Source: Desulfobacca_B sp046538075 (lineage in GTDB: Bacteria; Desulfobacterota; Desulfobaccia; Desulfobaccales; Desulfobaccaceae). From it: DNA of 64,000 bases. Where the stretch lies: the NCBI GenBank assembly GCA_046538075.1, contig JBKHJN010000008.1, forward strand, positions 1-64,000. The letters are read 5' to 3'. Positions 26,509-35,859 of the stretch are shown here, one piece after another. Made by a program: the position numbers and the translations under genes. Below the pieces are notes generated by a model, which saw nothing but the letters and a program-made list of their open reading frames with translations, was not told where the DNA came from and did no database searches. Every line of letters begins with the position of its first letter. Positions within the stretch are counted from its first letter, which is position 1.

Positions 26509-27792
26509 TCAACAATCAGGCATCAAGCGACAGCGGCAATAACGGGGGGCCTCAGGCGGCACCGGCTCCAGGGGTTCGCCGCAGATCGGGCAAATCTCCC
26601 AGTCGGGCGGGTATAAGATCTCGTTATCACCCCGCCAATGTTCCTCTTTCAGGTTGCTTTCCATCTGGTCCGGCAAGCCACCCTGCCGGAAATCCAAGAT
26701 CTTAGGGGTGGAATAATTTGGCGGCGGCAAAGCATATTCCATATGATACCTCAGGGCCAGATAGGGGTCCCACATGGCGCCGGTGCATGACAGCGCGGCG
26801 TCCGCCCCCCGGTCCAAAAAATCCTGAAAATCCTGAGGAGTAAGTATGCCCCCGACTGCCAGGATTTGGTAGTCATAGCGCTCTTTTTCTCTGAGGCTGA
26901 CCAGGCGGCGGATAAAATCCCGGGCCAGGGCTCTCAGGGCATAGCCGCTGATTCCACTTGCGGCCCGACCCGCTCCCGGCAGGGCCTGCCGTCCCTGTTG
27001 ATCGACCACCGTCAGTTTCAAGGAATTGATTCCCACTATTCCATTAATATCGCCGCGGATCGCGGCCAGAAGTCCGGCCAGGTGCGCCTTCTCGTCCAGG
27101 TAGCCGACTTTGATGAGCAGCGGCCGGTCTTTGACCTGGCGCCGCACCGCCCGGGTGATCTCCCCGGCAAACTCCGGGGCTTCATAGATATGACCTTCGG
27201 CGACCGGGGCGTTGGGGCAGGAAAAATTAAGCTCGATTACCTCAGCTCCAGCCTCGGCGGCCAATGCCGCCGCCCGGACAAAGTCTTGGATAAACCGGCC
27301 GGGATGGTTATCCTCGGCCGTCCCCACCACGCTGACGATCAGCATCTGGCCGGGCATAAGACTTTCTCTGCTCTTAGCAATATCCGGCTGCCAGACCTCC
27401 GGAGCCTGGGAGGGCATGCCCAGGGAGTTGGTCATGCTGATCTCGGTAAGCGGCTGATAGCGCTTCGTAACCTCCACAGAGTCAGGAATTGTCCGGCGCT
27501 CCCATGGTTCGGGAGCCCTGACCAACAGGCAATTGGGGTAGGCCAGGCTGGGTTGGAGACGGGTGCGGACCGTCTTGTAGGTCAGGATATCGAAGCCCAG
27601 CCGGGCATAGAGCCGGACCCAGCGGGAGTCCAGGAGCAGCCCGGCCGGAATCCCCAGCCGGGAATTGAGTTTTTTTCCTAAAAACTCATGGCGCGGCTGC
27701 CCCACTAAAGTAAACGGCAGGGATTCCAACGCCAAATTGGGTCCGTTAGCCAGATTGGCCTCATAAGTTTGGCGGATATTATAAACTGACAT
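26509..27792 (-). CDS. dihydroorotate-dehydrogenase-like flavoprotein with cysteine-rich tail
   Basis: A 427-residue TIM-barrel flavoprotein of the DHODH superfamily. The signature ELNFSCPN, the FMN/phosphate segments GINSLKLTV and LAVGGILTPQDFQDFLDRGADA are visible. It differs from standard PyrD: a longer N-terminal region and a C-terminal extension with CPICG and a cluster CRCRLMPDC, which may bind zinc or an iron-sulfur centre. It may be a true orotate-forming enzyme or a relative acting on another pyrimidine or enone. It overlaps tsaE by 14 bases at its start, indicating coupled translation. pyrF lies elsewhere in the window, with no pyrimidine genes next to either. Confidence 0.7.
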   Translation of the reverse strand: MSVYNIRQTYEANLANGPNLALESLPFTLVGQPRHEFLGKKLNSRLGIPAGLLLDSRWVRLYARLGFDILTYKTVRTRLQPSLAYPNCLLVRAPEPWERRTIPDSVEVTKRYQPLTEISMTNSLGMPSQAPEVWQPDIAKSRESLMPGQMLIVSVVGTAEDNHPGRFIQDFVRAAALAAEAGAEVIELNFSCPNAPVAEGHIYEAPEFAGEITRAVRRQVKDRPLLIKVGYLDEKAHLAGLLAAIRGDINGIVGINSLKLTVVDQQGRQALPGAGRAASGISGYALRALARDFIRRLVSLREKERYDYQILAVGGILTPQDFQDFLDRGADAALSCTGAMWDPYLALRYHMEYALPPPNYSTPKILDFRQGGLPDQMESNLKEEHWRGDNEILYPPDWEICPICGEPLEPVPPEAPRYCRCRLMPDC

Positions 27793-28291
27793 TAATCTCT
27801 AGTCCACTTGGCTGATTTTTTCTGGTGTTTTGATCATATTGAGCTAATAAAACTTCACCCCGGGGGCCCTGGGCACGAAATACCAGTTCTCGGCTCTGTT
27901 CGCCGGTCCAGACAAATGTGACCTCCAGATATTCCTCAGGCAAAGCCCCGGCCAGGCGTTCCGCCCATTCAATCACGGTGACATGGGGCCCGGACCAGTA
28001 TTCCTCCAGTTCCAGCAAAAAGTCCGGGCTGATCTGCTCCAGCCGGTAAAGATCCACGTGTATCAGGGTCAGGCGGCCGGGATATTCATGCACCAGGACA
28101 AAACTGGGGCTGGCCACCAGTCCGGGCGGCACCGCCAACCCCCGGGCCAGGCCGTGGACGAACTCGGTTTTCCCTGCCCCCAGTTCGCCCTGCAAGGCTA
28201 TCACATCGCCGGGCTTGAGGCCGGCTGCCAGCCTGGCGCCGATGGCCTGGGTATCTTCCGGGCAGTGGCTGCATACTCGCAGTTCTTCCAT
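27779..28291 (-). CDS. tsaE: tRNA threonylcarbamoyladenosine biosynthesis ATPase TsaE
   Basis: ATPase that resets the TsaB-TsaD complex in making t6A at position 37 of ANN-decoding tRNAs. The 170-residue protein has the Walker A GELGAGKTEFVHGLARGL, then SPSFVLVHEYPG, the DLYRLE motif and VIEWAERL. Gene order CBS-tsaE-DHODH on the minus strand; the downstream gene overlaps it. Confidence 0.93.
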   Translation of the reverse strand: MEELRVCSHCPEDTQAIGARLAAGLKPGDVIALQGELGAGKTEFVHGLARGLAVPPGLVASPSFVLVHEYPGRLTLIHVDLYRLEQISPDFLLELEEYWSGPHVTVIEWAERLAGALPEEYLEVTFVWTGEQSRELVFRAQGPRGEVLLAQYDQNTRKNQPSGLEINVSL

Positions 28292-28309
28292 CCGCTTATT
28301 GATATATTT

Positions 28310-28765
28310 TCAACTCTCCTGCGACAGGGAGCGGACAATGTCGATTTTGCCGATGATGCCGACCAGTTTGCCCTCCTCGACCACCGGCAGGGTGTGCACC
28401 TTTTTGTTGGCCATCAGGGTGGCAATTTCGTCCACGGGCATCTCTCCGGTAATGGTAATGGGGTTGGCGGTCATGACGTCGGCCACGGTGCTGCCCAACA
28501 GCTTCTCCAGCTTCCTCTTGAAGCTGCCTGGGGTTTCCAGAAAGATATGGGCGTCCAGGATGGTGATTACATGCGGCAGGTCAAACTTCTTGGCCCGATC
28601 GATCAGGTCGCTCTGGGTAGCGACCCCGATTACCCTACCCTCTTCATTGACTACCGGGAGACCGCTGACCCGGCTGTCGGCGAGCAGCCGGGCCAGTTCG
28701 AATACCGAGGCCTGGGGAGCAATGGTAATCACTTGCCGGGTCATGATATCACGCGCTTGTAACAT
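28310..28765 (-). CDS. CBS-domain-pair protein
   Basis: A 151-residue protein made of two CBS domains: DIMTRQVITIAPQASVFELARLL and VADVMTANPITITGEMPVDEIATLM, with the VVNEEGRVIGVATQSDL and VVEEGKLVGIIGKIDIV strands. Such stand-alone pairs bind adenine nucleotides and regulate partners. It overlaps the NAD(P)HX repair gene by 25 bases and precedes tsaE by 18, so it belongs to that operon; its partner is not evident. Confidence 0.88.
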   Translation of the reverse strand: MLQARDIMTRQVITIAPQASVFELARLLADSRVSGLPVVNEEGRVIGVATQSDLIDRAKKFDLPHVITILDAHIFLETPGSFKRKLEKLLGSTVADVMTANPITITGEMPVDEIATLMANKKVHTLPVVEEGKLVGIIGKIDIVRSLSQES

Positions 28766-30336
28766 ACCTCCTCCTCGACTTCGGGCAGATTGCCGCGGGC
28801 AAATTCATTGATCACCTCTGGCAAGTCTTCGATTAATTCACTGGCCAAGAGGCCGCATTCTCCCTGCCACTCAACCCATTGATCAGCCGCCAGGCCGTGG
28901 AGATAAACCCCCAGACGGGCCGCGTCAAAGGGCAACATTCTCTGGGCCAAAAATCCGCCGATCATGCCGGTCAGCACGTCGCCGGTGCCTCCGGACGCCA
29001 GGGCGGGATTGCCGGTGGGATTAATGCTGATTCGCCCGTCAGGAGCAGCCACCACACTCTGGGCTCCCTTAAGCACCACTACCACCTGATGCCGGTGGGC
29101 CAGTTCCTGGGCCTGTTCCAGACGCCGGGCCTGAATCTCCTGGGCTGATTTGCCTGCCAGCCGGGACATCTCCCCCGGATGGGGGGTGATGATAATTGGC
29201 GCCCCGGCTTGGCCCAGACAGGTTGGATCATCGGCCAGGGCATTGAGGCCATCGGCATCGATGACCAGGGGGAGGGACGATCGGCGTACCACTTCCCGTA
29301 CCAGTCGAACGGTATCAGGATGAGTACCTAATCCCGGCCCCAGGGCAAGGGCAGATTTGCCCGGCCAGAAAGCTTCTAACTGGGTCAGGGCCGCGGACCC
29401 CAGGGCCCGAGCCCCGAGAGCCTCAGGCAGGGGCAGGGTCATGGCCTCGGTTAGTTTGACTTCCAGGATATCATTGAGGCTGGCCGGGATCCCGGCTGTA
29501 ACCAGGCCAGCCCCTACCCTCAGGGCGCCCATGGCGGTCAGGGCAGCGGCCCCGGTCTTGCCTTCGGAGCCGGCTAATACCAATAAATGGCCATAAGTGC
29601 CCTTGTGACTGGCAAAAGGTCGGTCTGGCAGCAGAGTTCGCAGTTCTTCGGCTTCGGCTAATTCGAGGGGCATGGTTTGAGCCAGTTCGGGCGGGATGCT
29701 GATATCCACCTGCCAGAGGCGACCGACATAATCCCGACCGGGGGGCAGGATTTGCCCCAGCTTGGGCCAGCCATAGGTCACAGTCACCGCGGCCTCTACC
29801 GCCGCCCCCAAAGGTTGGCCGCTGTCGGCAGATAATCCGGAAGGAAAATCTACCGCCAGCACTGGCACCGGCAAATTATTGAGTATTTCGATCATCTGCC
29901 GGTAGAGGCCCCGCACCTCGGCATTGAGACCGGTGCCGAACACAGCATCGACAATCAGTTCGGCGCTAGATAATTCTCCGATCCTGGGAATCAGGGCTTC
30001 TTCGCTGGTCACCTCTGCGACAGCCACCCCGATCTGCTCCAGGATGTCTAAATTGGTGCGGGCATCGCCGCTCACCCGGGCCTTTTCGGCCAGCAACAGG
30101 ACTTCCACGGGCAGGCCCGCATGGGCCAGATAACGGGCGACCACGAAGCCGTCGCCGCCATTGTTGCCCCGGCCGGCGATAACCGCCACGGGTCCGGACA
30201 GCTCCGGAAACTCCCGGCGCAGGATTTGATAGGTGGTGCGCCCGGCGTTTTCCATTAACACTATCGATGGAATGCCAATTTCCTCGATGGCCTGTCGATC
30301 CAGTTGCCGCATCTGGTCCGCAGTAAGCAGTTTCAT
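28741..30336 (-). CDS. nnrDE: bifunctional NAD(P)HX epimerase / ADP-dependent dehydratase
   Basis: Repairs hydrated NADH and NADPH. The 531-residue protein has the YjeF-N epimerase domain (1-215; VIAGRGNNGGDGFVVARYL, FPSGLSADSG) and the ribokinase-like YjeF-C dehydratase domain (225-510; HKGTYGHLLVLAGSEGKTGAA, ITPHPGEMSRL, NPALASGGTGDVLTGMI). Fusion of the two halves is common in bacteria. An AAGGAGG lies 16 bases ahead of the ATG, somewhat far. First gene of the minus-strand operon down to 25816. Confidence 0.94.
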   Translation of the reverse strand: MKLLTADQMRQLDRQAIEEIGIPSIVLMENAGRTTYQILRREFPELSGPVAVIAGRGNNGGDGFVVARYLAHAGLPVEVLLLAEKARVSGDARTNLDILEQIGVAVAEVTSEEALIPRIGELSSAELIVDAVFGTGLNAEVRGLYRQMIEILNNLPVPVLAVDFPSGLSADSGQPLGAAVEAAVTVTYGWPKLGQILPPGRDYVGRLWQVDISIPPELAQTMPLELAEAEELRTLLPDRPFASHKGTYGHLLVLAGSEGKTGAAALTAMGALRVGAGLVTAGIPASLNDILEVKLTEAMTLPLPEALGARALGSAALTQLEAFWPGKSALALGPGLGTHPDTVRLVREVVRRSSLPLVIDADGLNALADDPTCLGQAGAPIIITPHPGEMSRLAGKSAQEIQARRLEQAQELAHRHQVVVVLKGAQSVVAAPDGRISINPTGNPALASGGTGDVLTGMIGGFLAQRMLPFDAARLGVYLHGLAADQWVEWQGECGLLASELIEDLPEVINEFARGNLPEVEEEVCYKRVIS

Positions 30337-30767
30337 GGTAGCTTGACTAAGACCTCCTTGAATTCACCGCAATCCCCGGCTTTATTTGTACTGCCGCCGG
30401 CCCGCGGGGATGACCGGAACGCCCCGCCCGGGGCAGTCTTTTTATCTGTTAAAACATAGCATAATCAAAAATCTAGGCAAGAGAATATACCTTATAGAGT
30501 TTAGTCTCCGGTTTTTCCCTTTAAATATATTTTAGCATTTGAATAAGTTATTACCCAGAGCATTTAAAGAGTAATCTGAGGGGAGGGTTGGGGAGTGGGT
30601 TGAGGAGAGGGGGTAGGGGTCTACAACCCCTAGCCCCCTGGTGTTGGTTTTTTAATCAAGTTCAAATGGAGGATAAACTTGTTGACTCTTGGCCCTGGGA
30701 CTGTTAAATTTTTAATTGTTTGTATATTAGAAAACTTAGGGAGGTGGGACATCCGTTCCGGACCAAG
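30337..30767. other. nnrDE-hisH divergent intergenic region with GC-rich hairpin repeat
   Basis: 431 bases with no accepted gene. It has an AT-rich stretch (30440-30560) likely to hold promoters, a GC hairpin GCCCC/GGGGC near 30424-30435, and the palindromic repeat described at 30583-30656. Nothing else supportable was seen. Confidence 0.5.
30583..30656. repeat. palindromic GC-rich intergenic repeat, copy 2
   Basis: GGGTTGGGGAGTGGGT followed by a long hairpin at 30608-30639 (AGGGGGTAGGGGT against ACCCCTAGCCCCCT) and a T run at 30649. The reverse complement of 37723-37775 has the same order of blocks (GGGTTGGGGGAGTGGGT, AGGGGTCTTTGACCCT, AGCCCCC), so the two are copies in opposite orientation. 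Confidence 0.55.
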
Positions 30768-31400
30768 GTGATTGCCATCATTGATTATCATGCTGGCAAC
30801 CTGGCCAGTGTAAAGCGGTCGCTGGAAGCTTTGGGAGTGGAGGCAGTAGTAACCCAGGACCCCCAGGCAGTGGCCCGGGCCGAACGGCTTGTCTTCCCGG
30901 GAGTGGGGGCGGCCGGGCAGGCTATGGAGAATTTGAGACGACTGGGGCTGGACCAAGCTTTGCGCCAGGCCTTTGAGGCCGGAACCCCGATTCTGGGCAT
31001 ATGTTTGGGAGCCCAGATAATTTTGGATTTCAGCGAAGAAAATGAAGTTTCCTGTCTGGGGCTAATCCCCGGGCGGGTCCGGGCTCTGGACGGACTGAAG
31101 GGCAGAGGTCAAGGCCAATTGCTCAAAATTCCCCAGATGGGCTGGAATGAGGTGGATTTTCTCCGTCCTCATCCGGTCTTTCAGGGCTTACCCCGGGGAG
31201 TAGAATTTTATTTTGTCCACAGCTATTATCCTGCCCCGGCGGCGGACCAGTATGTTCTGGGGGTTACCACCCATGGAGGGCAATTCCCCAGCGCCCTGGG
31301 TGCCGAAAGTCTGGTCGCCACCCAGTTTCACCCTGAAAAGAGCGGGAGGTTCGGCCTGGCAGTGTTGAAAAATTTCCTGAATTGGGACGGCAAGTGCTGA
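30768..31400 (+). CDS. hisH: imidazole glycerol phosphate synthase, glutamine amidotransferase subunit HisH
   Basis: Supplies ammonia from glutamine to HisF in histidine synthesis. The triad Cys in GICLGAQ, His in HPEKSG and the following Glu are present, with the start VIAIIDYHAGNLASV typical of HisH. The GTG at 30768 gives the canonical start (210 residues); a GTG at 30744 or TTG at 30720 would add 8 or 16 residues. A GGGAGGTGGG run at 30740-30748 is closer to an intermediate spacing, so the start is uncertain. It overlaps hisF. No other his genes lie nearby. Confidence 0.92.
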   Translation: MIAIIDYHAGNLASVKRSLEALGVEAVVTQDPQAVARAERLVFPGVGAAGQAMENLRRLGLDQALRQAFEAGTPILGICLGAQIILDFSEENEVSCLGLIPGRVRALDGLKGRGQGQLLKIPQMGWNEVDFLRPHPVFQGLPRGVEFYFVHSYYPAPAADQYVLGVTTHGGQFPSALGAESLVATQFHPEKSGRFGLAVLKNFLNWDGKC

Positions 31401-32173
31401 GTAAAAGAATTATCCCCTGCCTGGACGTCCGCAACGGCCAGACCACCAAGGGAATCAGATTTAAAGACAATATCGACATCGGTGACCCGGTTGAAATGGC
31501 GCGGCTTTATTATGAAGCCGGCGCCGATGAGATCGTCTTTTATGACATCACCGCCTCCAGCGACCGGCGCGAGATCATGATCGACGTGGTCCGACAGGTG
31601 GCCAAAGAAATTTTTATCCCCTTTGCAGTGGGGGGCGGTATCCGCTCTTTGGCTGATATGCGGGCGGTACTATTGGCCGGGGCAGAAAAAGTCAGCGTCA
31701 ATACCGCGGCCGTCCTAAACCCGGAACTGATTCAGGAAGGAGCCCAATCTTTTGGAAGCCAATGTTTAGTCCTGGGAATGGATGTTAAACAGGTTGCCCC
31801 ATCAGAACAGATTCCCTCGGGCTATGAAGTGGTAGTTAATGGCGGGCGCACCTTTATGAGCCTCGATGCTTTGTGGTGGGCAAAAGAAGCGGTGCGCCTG
31901 GGGGCAGGCGAAATCTGCCTTAATTCTATCGATGCGGACGGCACCAAGGAGGGCTATGAGCTTCATCTGACCCGGCTGATTTCCACCGCGGTGCCAGTAC
32001 CGGTGATTGCCTCAGGCGGAGCCGGCACTCCCGGCCACCTGTACGAGGTCTTGACTGCCGGAGCTGCCGACGCGGCGCTGATTGCTTCTATGGTGCATTA
32101 CAACCTTTACACCATCAAAGAGTTGAAAGATTACCTTAATCAGCGAGGGGTTAAGGTTCGGCTGTCCTGGTAG
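31394..32173 (+). CDS. hisF: imidazole glycerol phosphate synthase cyclase subunit HisF
   Basis: TIM-barrel cyclase that makes imidazole glycerol phosphate and AICAR. The protein begins LSKRIIPCLDVRNGQTTKG with the catalytic Asp11-type residue in CLDV, contains VGGGIRSLADMRAVL, the second catalytic Asp in NSIDADGT and VIASGGAGTPGHL. The GTG at 31394 overlaps the hisH stop and gives 259 residues; a TTG at 31382 is four codons longer. HisH and HisF act as a heterodimer, matching the overlap. Confidence 0.94.
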   Translation: MLSKRIIPCLDVRNGQTTKGIRFKDNIDIGDPVEMARLYYEAGADEIVFYDITASSDRREIMIDVVRQVAKEIFIPFAVGGGIRSLADMRAVLLAGAEKVSVNTAAVLNPELIQEGAQSFGSQCLVLGMDVKQVAPSEQIPSGYEVVVNGGRTFMSLDALWWAKEAVRLGAGEICLNSIDADGTKEGYELHLTRLISTAVPVPVIASGGAGTPGHLYEVLTAGAADAALIASMVHYNLYTIKELKDYLNQRGVKVRLSW

Positions 32174-32209
32174 TGGTCCATCATCCTCCTAAGGAGTTAG
32201 ATACCATTT

Positions 32210-33190
32210 ATGGGAACTGAAAAATCCATTTTAGAGCATGAAGCATCTGATGTTTTAGAGACTCTGGTTGACTCCGAACCGGAAGAATTGGAAAGCGAAG
32301 TTAAGCCAGAGGTAGGCTCGCTGGTTGAACTCGATCCCCTGCAGCGTTATCTGGCTGAGATTAATCGTTATCCGCTGCTTCATCCCGATGAAGAAAAGCG
32401 GTTGGCCAAAGAATATGTGGAAAGCGGCGACTCCGAGGCGGCTTATCAGTTGATCACTGCTAATCTGAGGCTGGTCGTTAAAATCGCTCTGGACTTTCAA
32501 CGCTACTGGACGAAAAATTTACTGGACCTGATTCAGGAAGGCAATATCGGTCTTATGCAGGCCGTAAAGAAATTCGACCCTTATCGGGGCATCAAACTTT
32601 CCTATTATGCCTCTTTCTGGATTAAAGCCTACATTCTCAAGTTTATTATGGACAACTGGAAGTTAGTCAAGATCGGCACTACCCAATCGCAACGCAAGCT
32701 GTTCTATAACCTGCGCAAAGAAAAGGAAAAGCTTGAGGCCCAAGGCTTTACCCCGGGACCCAAGCTGCTGGCCGAGCGCCTCAACGTAAAAGAGGAAGAA
32801 GTCATAGAGATGGACGAACGCCTGGGAGCCTGGGAATTATCCCTGGACGCGCCCCTCAAAGAGGACTCCGATGAGCTGCATAAAAACTCCCTGGCGACTA
32901 CGGAAGCCTCAGCTGAAGAATCCCTGGCGCGGCAACAAATGAAGGGCATCTTTAAAGATAAACTCAACCAATTCCGAAGCAGCTTAAAAGACAAGGAAAG
33001 GGATATCTTAGATTTACGGCTGCTGGCCGAAAAACCCCTGACGCTGCAAGAGATCGGCTCCCGACACCATATCTCCCGGGAACGGGTGCGGCAGATTGAG
33101 GAGCGTCTGTTAAAAAAATTGCGTCAGTTTATGCAGGAGGAGATTCCGGATTTTAGTACATATCAGTCTCTGGTCACCGATCCGGGTTAA
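32210..33190 (+). CDS. rpoH: RNA polymerase sigma factor RpoH (sigma-32 type)
   Basis: Heat-shock-type group 3 sigma factor. The 326-residue protein has an acidic N-terminal extension (1-45), region 2 (NLRLVVKIALDFQRYW and DLIQEGNIGLMQAVKKFDP), the RpoH-box-like QRKLFYNLRK at 161-170, and region 4 with the helix-turn-helix LTLQEIGSRHHISRERVRQIEERLLKKLR. The RpoH box favours this over a vegetative sigma. Start ATG follows AAGGAGTTAG. It is 36 bases after hisF and may be partly co-transcribed. No internal thermosensor or CIRCE site recognised. Confidence 0.88.
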   Translation: MGTEKSILEHEASDVLETLVDSEPEELESEVKPEVGSLVELDPLQRYLAEINRYPLLHPDEEKRLAKEYVESGDSEAAYQLITANLRLVVKIALDFQRYWTKNLLDLIQEGNIGLMQAVKKFDPYRGIKLSYYASFWIKAYILKFIMDNWKLVKIGTTQSQRKLFYNLRKEKEKLEAQGFTPGPKLLAERLNVKEEEVIEMDERLGAWELSLDAPLKEDSDELHKNSLATTEASAEESLARQQMKGIFKDKLNQFRSSLKDKERDILDLRLLAEKPLTLQEIGSRHHISRERVRQIEERLLKKLRQFMQEEIPDFSTYQSLVTDPG

Positions 33191-33307
33191 TATCAGACCC
33201 AGGACTGGTTTTTTAACCGTGCCAACCCTGATCGTCAACTGTTAATGGCACGCGGGCCCCATTAGGCCGGAACACACTAAGTAAATATTAAATAAAGGGT
33301 GAGGAGG

Positions 33308-35053
33308 ATGACATTTAAGGCCATAAGGTGCCTAGGTTCTGCCCTGCTGGGTCTGATTCTGGTTTTGGGTCTGGCCGGATGCCACCGCCCGATAACGGTT
33401 ACCCCCGAACCTTCCTTAACCAAGCCGACTCCCTCCCCAGAAGATAGCCAGACTCAGGCCTACTGCCATTATCTTCGGGCTCAGTGGTATATATTCCATG
33501 CCCGGCTGGACCCGGCCATCGCTGAATACCAGGAGGTCCTCAAACATGACCCCCAATCTGCATTATTGGAGACCGAACTAGCCGCCCTTTATCTGCGTCA
33601 GGGCAAGGTGCAAGAGGCCCTGGCCCATGTTGAAAAGGCTATCACCATTGACCCCAATTATCTAAATGCCCACCAGCTTCTGGCCGGGTTGCGGGCTGGG
33701 CTCAATCAGTTAAAAGAAGCCACTACCGCGTACGAAAAAATCGTCAGCCTGGACCCGGAAAACCAAGAAGCCCACTTTTTTCTGGCTACCCTTTATGCAC
33801 AACAGGGAAATTTTGCCAAGGCCACCCACATTCTCAAGCAATTATTAAAGAAGAATCCTGACTTGCCATTGGCCCATTATTATCTGGGTAAGATCTACCT
33901 AGAACTGGAACAATTGGACGCGGCCAAAGAGGAATTTTATCAGGCCCTGACCCAGAAGCCGGATTTTGTTCTGCCGATGTTTGACCTGGCCTTAGTCTAT
34001 GAGCAGGAAGAAAATTTTCCCCGGGCGGTCACCATTTATCGCCGTTTGTTGAAAATTTACCCTACCAATGTTCCAGCCCTGGTCAATTTAGGGCGGGTTT
34101 ATTTGATTACGGGCCGCGACTCCCAAGCCATGCAGATCTTTGCTAAAATCAAAAACTTAGAAAAAAATGACCCAGTTACCAAGTTTAGAATCGGGCTGAT
34201 TTTTTTGGAACAGAAACATTATGATAAGGCCATCCGGGAATTTCGCGAGTTGTTGATTACCCGGCATGGTCTAGACCGGGCCCGGTATTTTTTGGGTGCC
34301 GCTTTAGAAGGCAAAGGCAATCTGGAGGCGGCCTATAAGGAGTACCAACAGATAAGCCGGCGTTCAGAAAGTTATATTCCGGCCCGCTTGCGCCTGGCCC
34401 ATCTCCTGGCCCGTCAGAAAAATTTTGATCAAGGAATAAAACTGATCAAAGAGACTTTGGCACTAGCACCCGATCAGGGAGAATTGTATCTCACCCTGGC
34501 CATCCTTTACGAGGGCCAAGAACAATTTTCCCAGGCCATAGAAGCCTTGCATCAGGCGCTCAAGACCTCGATTAACCCCTCCGAAGTCTATTTTCGCCTG
34601 GCGGTAGTCTATGACAAACAGGAAAATCGGCAAGAGAGTCTGCGCCAGATTAAAAAGGTATTGGAACTGGAGCCCAAAAACCCCGAGGCCTTGAACTTTG
34701 CCGGATATATGTATGCTGAAGAAGGGATCAACCTGGATGAAGCGGAAAAATTAATCCTGGAGGCCCTGGAAAGCGAACCCGAGGCCGGTTATATCATCGA
34801 CAGCCTGGGATGGGTCTATTTCAAAAAAGGCCAGTACGATAAAGCCATTAAACATCTGGAAAAGGCCCACCAGAAGATGCCCGATGATTGCATCATCGCC
34901 GAACACTTGGGAGACGCTTACTACAAGAAGTCCCTCTACCGCAAGGCCCTAAAACTCTATAAACGGGCGATCCAGTTGGAATGCGACAATAAGACGGAAC
35001 TGGAGAACAAGATTCAGCGCCTGGAACTTTTGATCAAGGAGTTATCCCTGTGA
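33308..35053 (+). CDS. TPR-repeat lipoprotein
   Basis: A lipoprotein of about 581 residues with a signal peptide ending in the lipobox LAGC (lipidated Cys near residue 26), then some fourteen tetratricopeptide repeats of roughly 34 residues running almost to the end. The ATG at 33308 has AAGGG eight bases upstream; a GTG at 33299 adds three residues. Its last bases overlap the following LolB-like lipoprotein (GTGA), so the two are coupled. Long TPR lipoproteins act as outer-membrane assembly or export scaffolds; the precise partner is unknown. Third gene downstream of rpoH. Confidence 0.8.
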   Translation: MTFKAIRCLGSALLGLILVLGLAGCHRPITVTPEPSLTKPTPSPEDSQTQAYCHYLRAQWYIFHARLDPAIAEYQEVLKHDPQSALLETELAALYLRQGKVQEALAHVEKAITIDPNYLNAHQLLAGLRAGLNQLKEATTAYEKIVSLDPENQEAHFFLATLYAQQGNFAKATHILKQLLKKNPDLPLAHYYLGKIYLELEQLDAAKEEFYQALTQKPDFVLPMFDLALVYEQEENFPRAVTIYRRLLKIYPTNVPALVNLGRVYLITGRDSQAMQIFAKIKNLEKNDPVTKFRIGLIFLEQKHYDKAIREFRELLITRHGLDRARYFLGAALEGKGNLEAAYKEYQQISRRSESYIPARLRLAHLLARQKNFDQGIKLIKETLALAPDQGELYLTLAILYEGQEQFSQAIEALHQALKTSINPSEVYFRLAVVYDKQENRQESLRQIKKVLELEPKNPEALNFAGYMYAEEGINLDEAEKLILEALESEPEAGYIIDSLGWVYFKKGQYDKAIKHLEKAHQKMPDDCIIAEHLGDAYYKKSLYRKALKLYKRAIQLECDNKTELENKIQRLELLIKELSL

Positions 35054-35859
35054 GGCCCAATCGGTCATATTGGTTCCGACTCCTGGCCGTAATCGGCGTC
35101 CTGGCCGGGATGGCTGCCTGCGCCCGGGGACCTGCCCTTAAGCCGGGAATCCGTCCAGAAATCCGCTCGGCTCAAGACTTATGGGCCCGCCTTTGGGTCC
35201 GGGCCCAGGCTATCCAGAGCTTTGAGGCCAAGGGACGGGTAACCTATATCTCTCCCAATCAAAAATACAACGGCACGGCATACTTTTTGGGCTCCAAGCC
35301 GCAAACCCTGCGGGTCGATGTGCTCAATTTCTGGGGACAATCAGCCCTATCCGTTCACACCGATGGGGATGAACTGCAGCTTTTAGACTATCGCCAGGGC
35401 AAGCTGTATCGGGGTCCGGTGACCGCCCGTAATCTGGCCATATTTATCCCTCCGGTGGAAATCTCGGAGCTCCTGGAGATTCTCACCGGCAGCGTGGTCT
35501 TGTCCCAGAAAGAACCGGTCCAGATGACCTATATCCCGGAGCAGGACCAGTATCATCTGGAACTGCGGGGGGCGGAGCCACCCGGCCAGACGGAGCTTTG
35601 GGTTGAGGCTCAAAATCTGCAAATCGAGGCAGCCAAATGGTATGATGCTCAGAAGCAACGCCTATTTGAAGTGAAATTTCAAGATTTCCAACCCTCAGAT
35701 AGGTATACCCTGCCCCATGAGATCATTCTGACTACCGGCGACAACCAGCGGCAGCTCCGGCTGCACTATCGGGACCTGACGATTAACCCGCAATTAACTT
35801 CTAAGGCTTTGACTTTGGTAGTGCCAGCCCAGATTCAACAGGTGCCCTTTCCGCAATGA
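35050..35859 (+). CDS. LolA/LolB-fold outer-membrane lipoprotein (DUF4292-like)
   Basis: A 269-residue lipoprotein with a lipobox MAAC after a short signal peptide. The body is a half-barrel, LolB- or DUF4292-like: AIQSFEAKGRVTYISPNQKYNG, then LRVDVLNFWGQSALSVHTDGD, and a C-terminal PHEIILTTGDNQRQLRLHY. It starts with a GTG overlapping the TPR stop and its stop overlaps the next ATG, so three genes are coupled. In Deltaproteobacteria a LolB-like protein often accompanies TPR lipoproteins and may receive lipoproteins from LolA; that role is an inference. Confidence 0.75.
   Translation: MRPNRSYWFRLLAVIGVLAGMAACARGPALKPGIRPEIRSAQDLWARLWVRAQAIQSFEAKGRVTYISPNQKYNGTAYFLGSKPQTLRVDVLNFWGQSALSVHTDGDELQLLDYRQGKLYRGPVTARNLAIFIPPVEISELLEILTGSVVLSQKEPVQMTYIPEQDQYHLELRGAEPPGQTELWVEAQNLQIEAAKWYDAQKQRLFEVKFQDFQPSDRYTLPHEIILTTGDNQRQLRLHYRDLTINPQLTSKALTLVVPAQIQQVPFPQ

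Noticed and set aside
30421..30445. terminator GCCCC/GGGGC followed by TCTTTTTA
   Set aside because: No plus-strand gene ends upstream of it and it lies in the 5' region of a minus-strand gene; more likely incidental.
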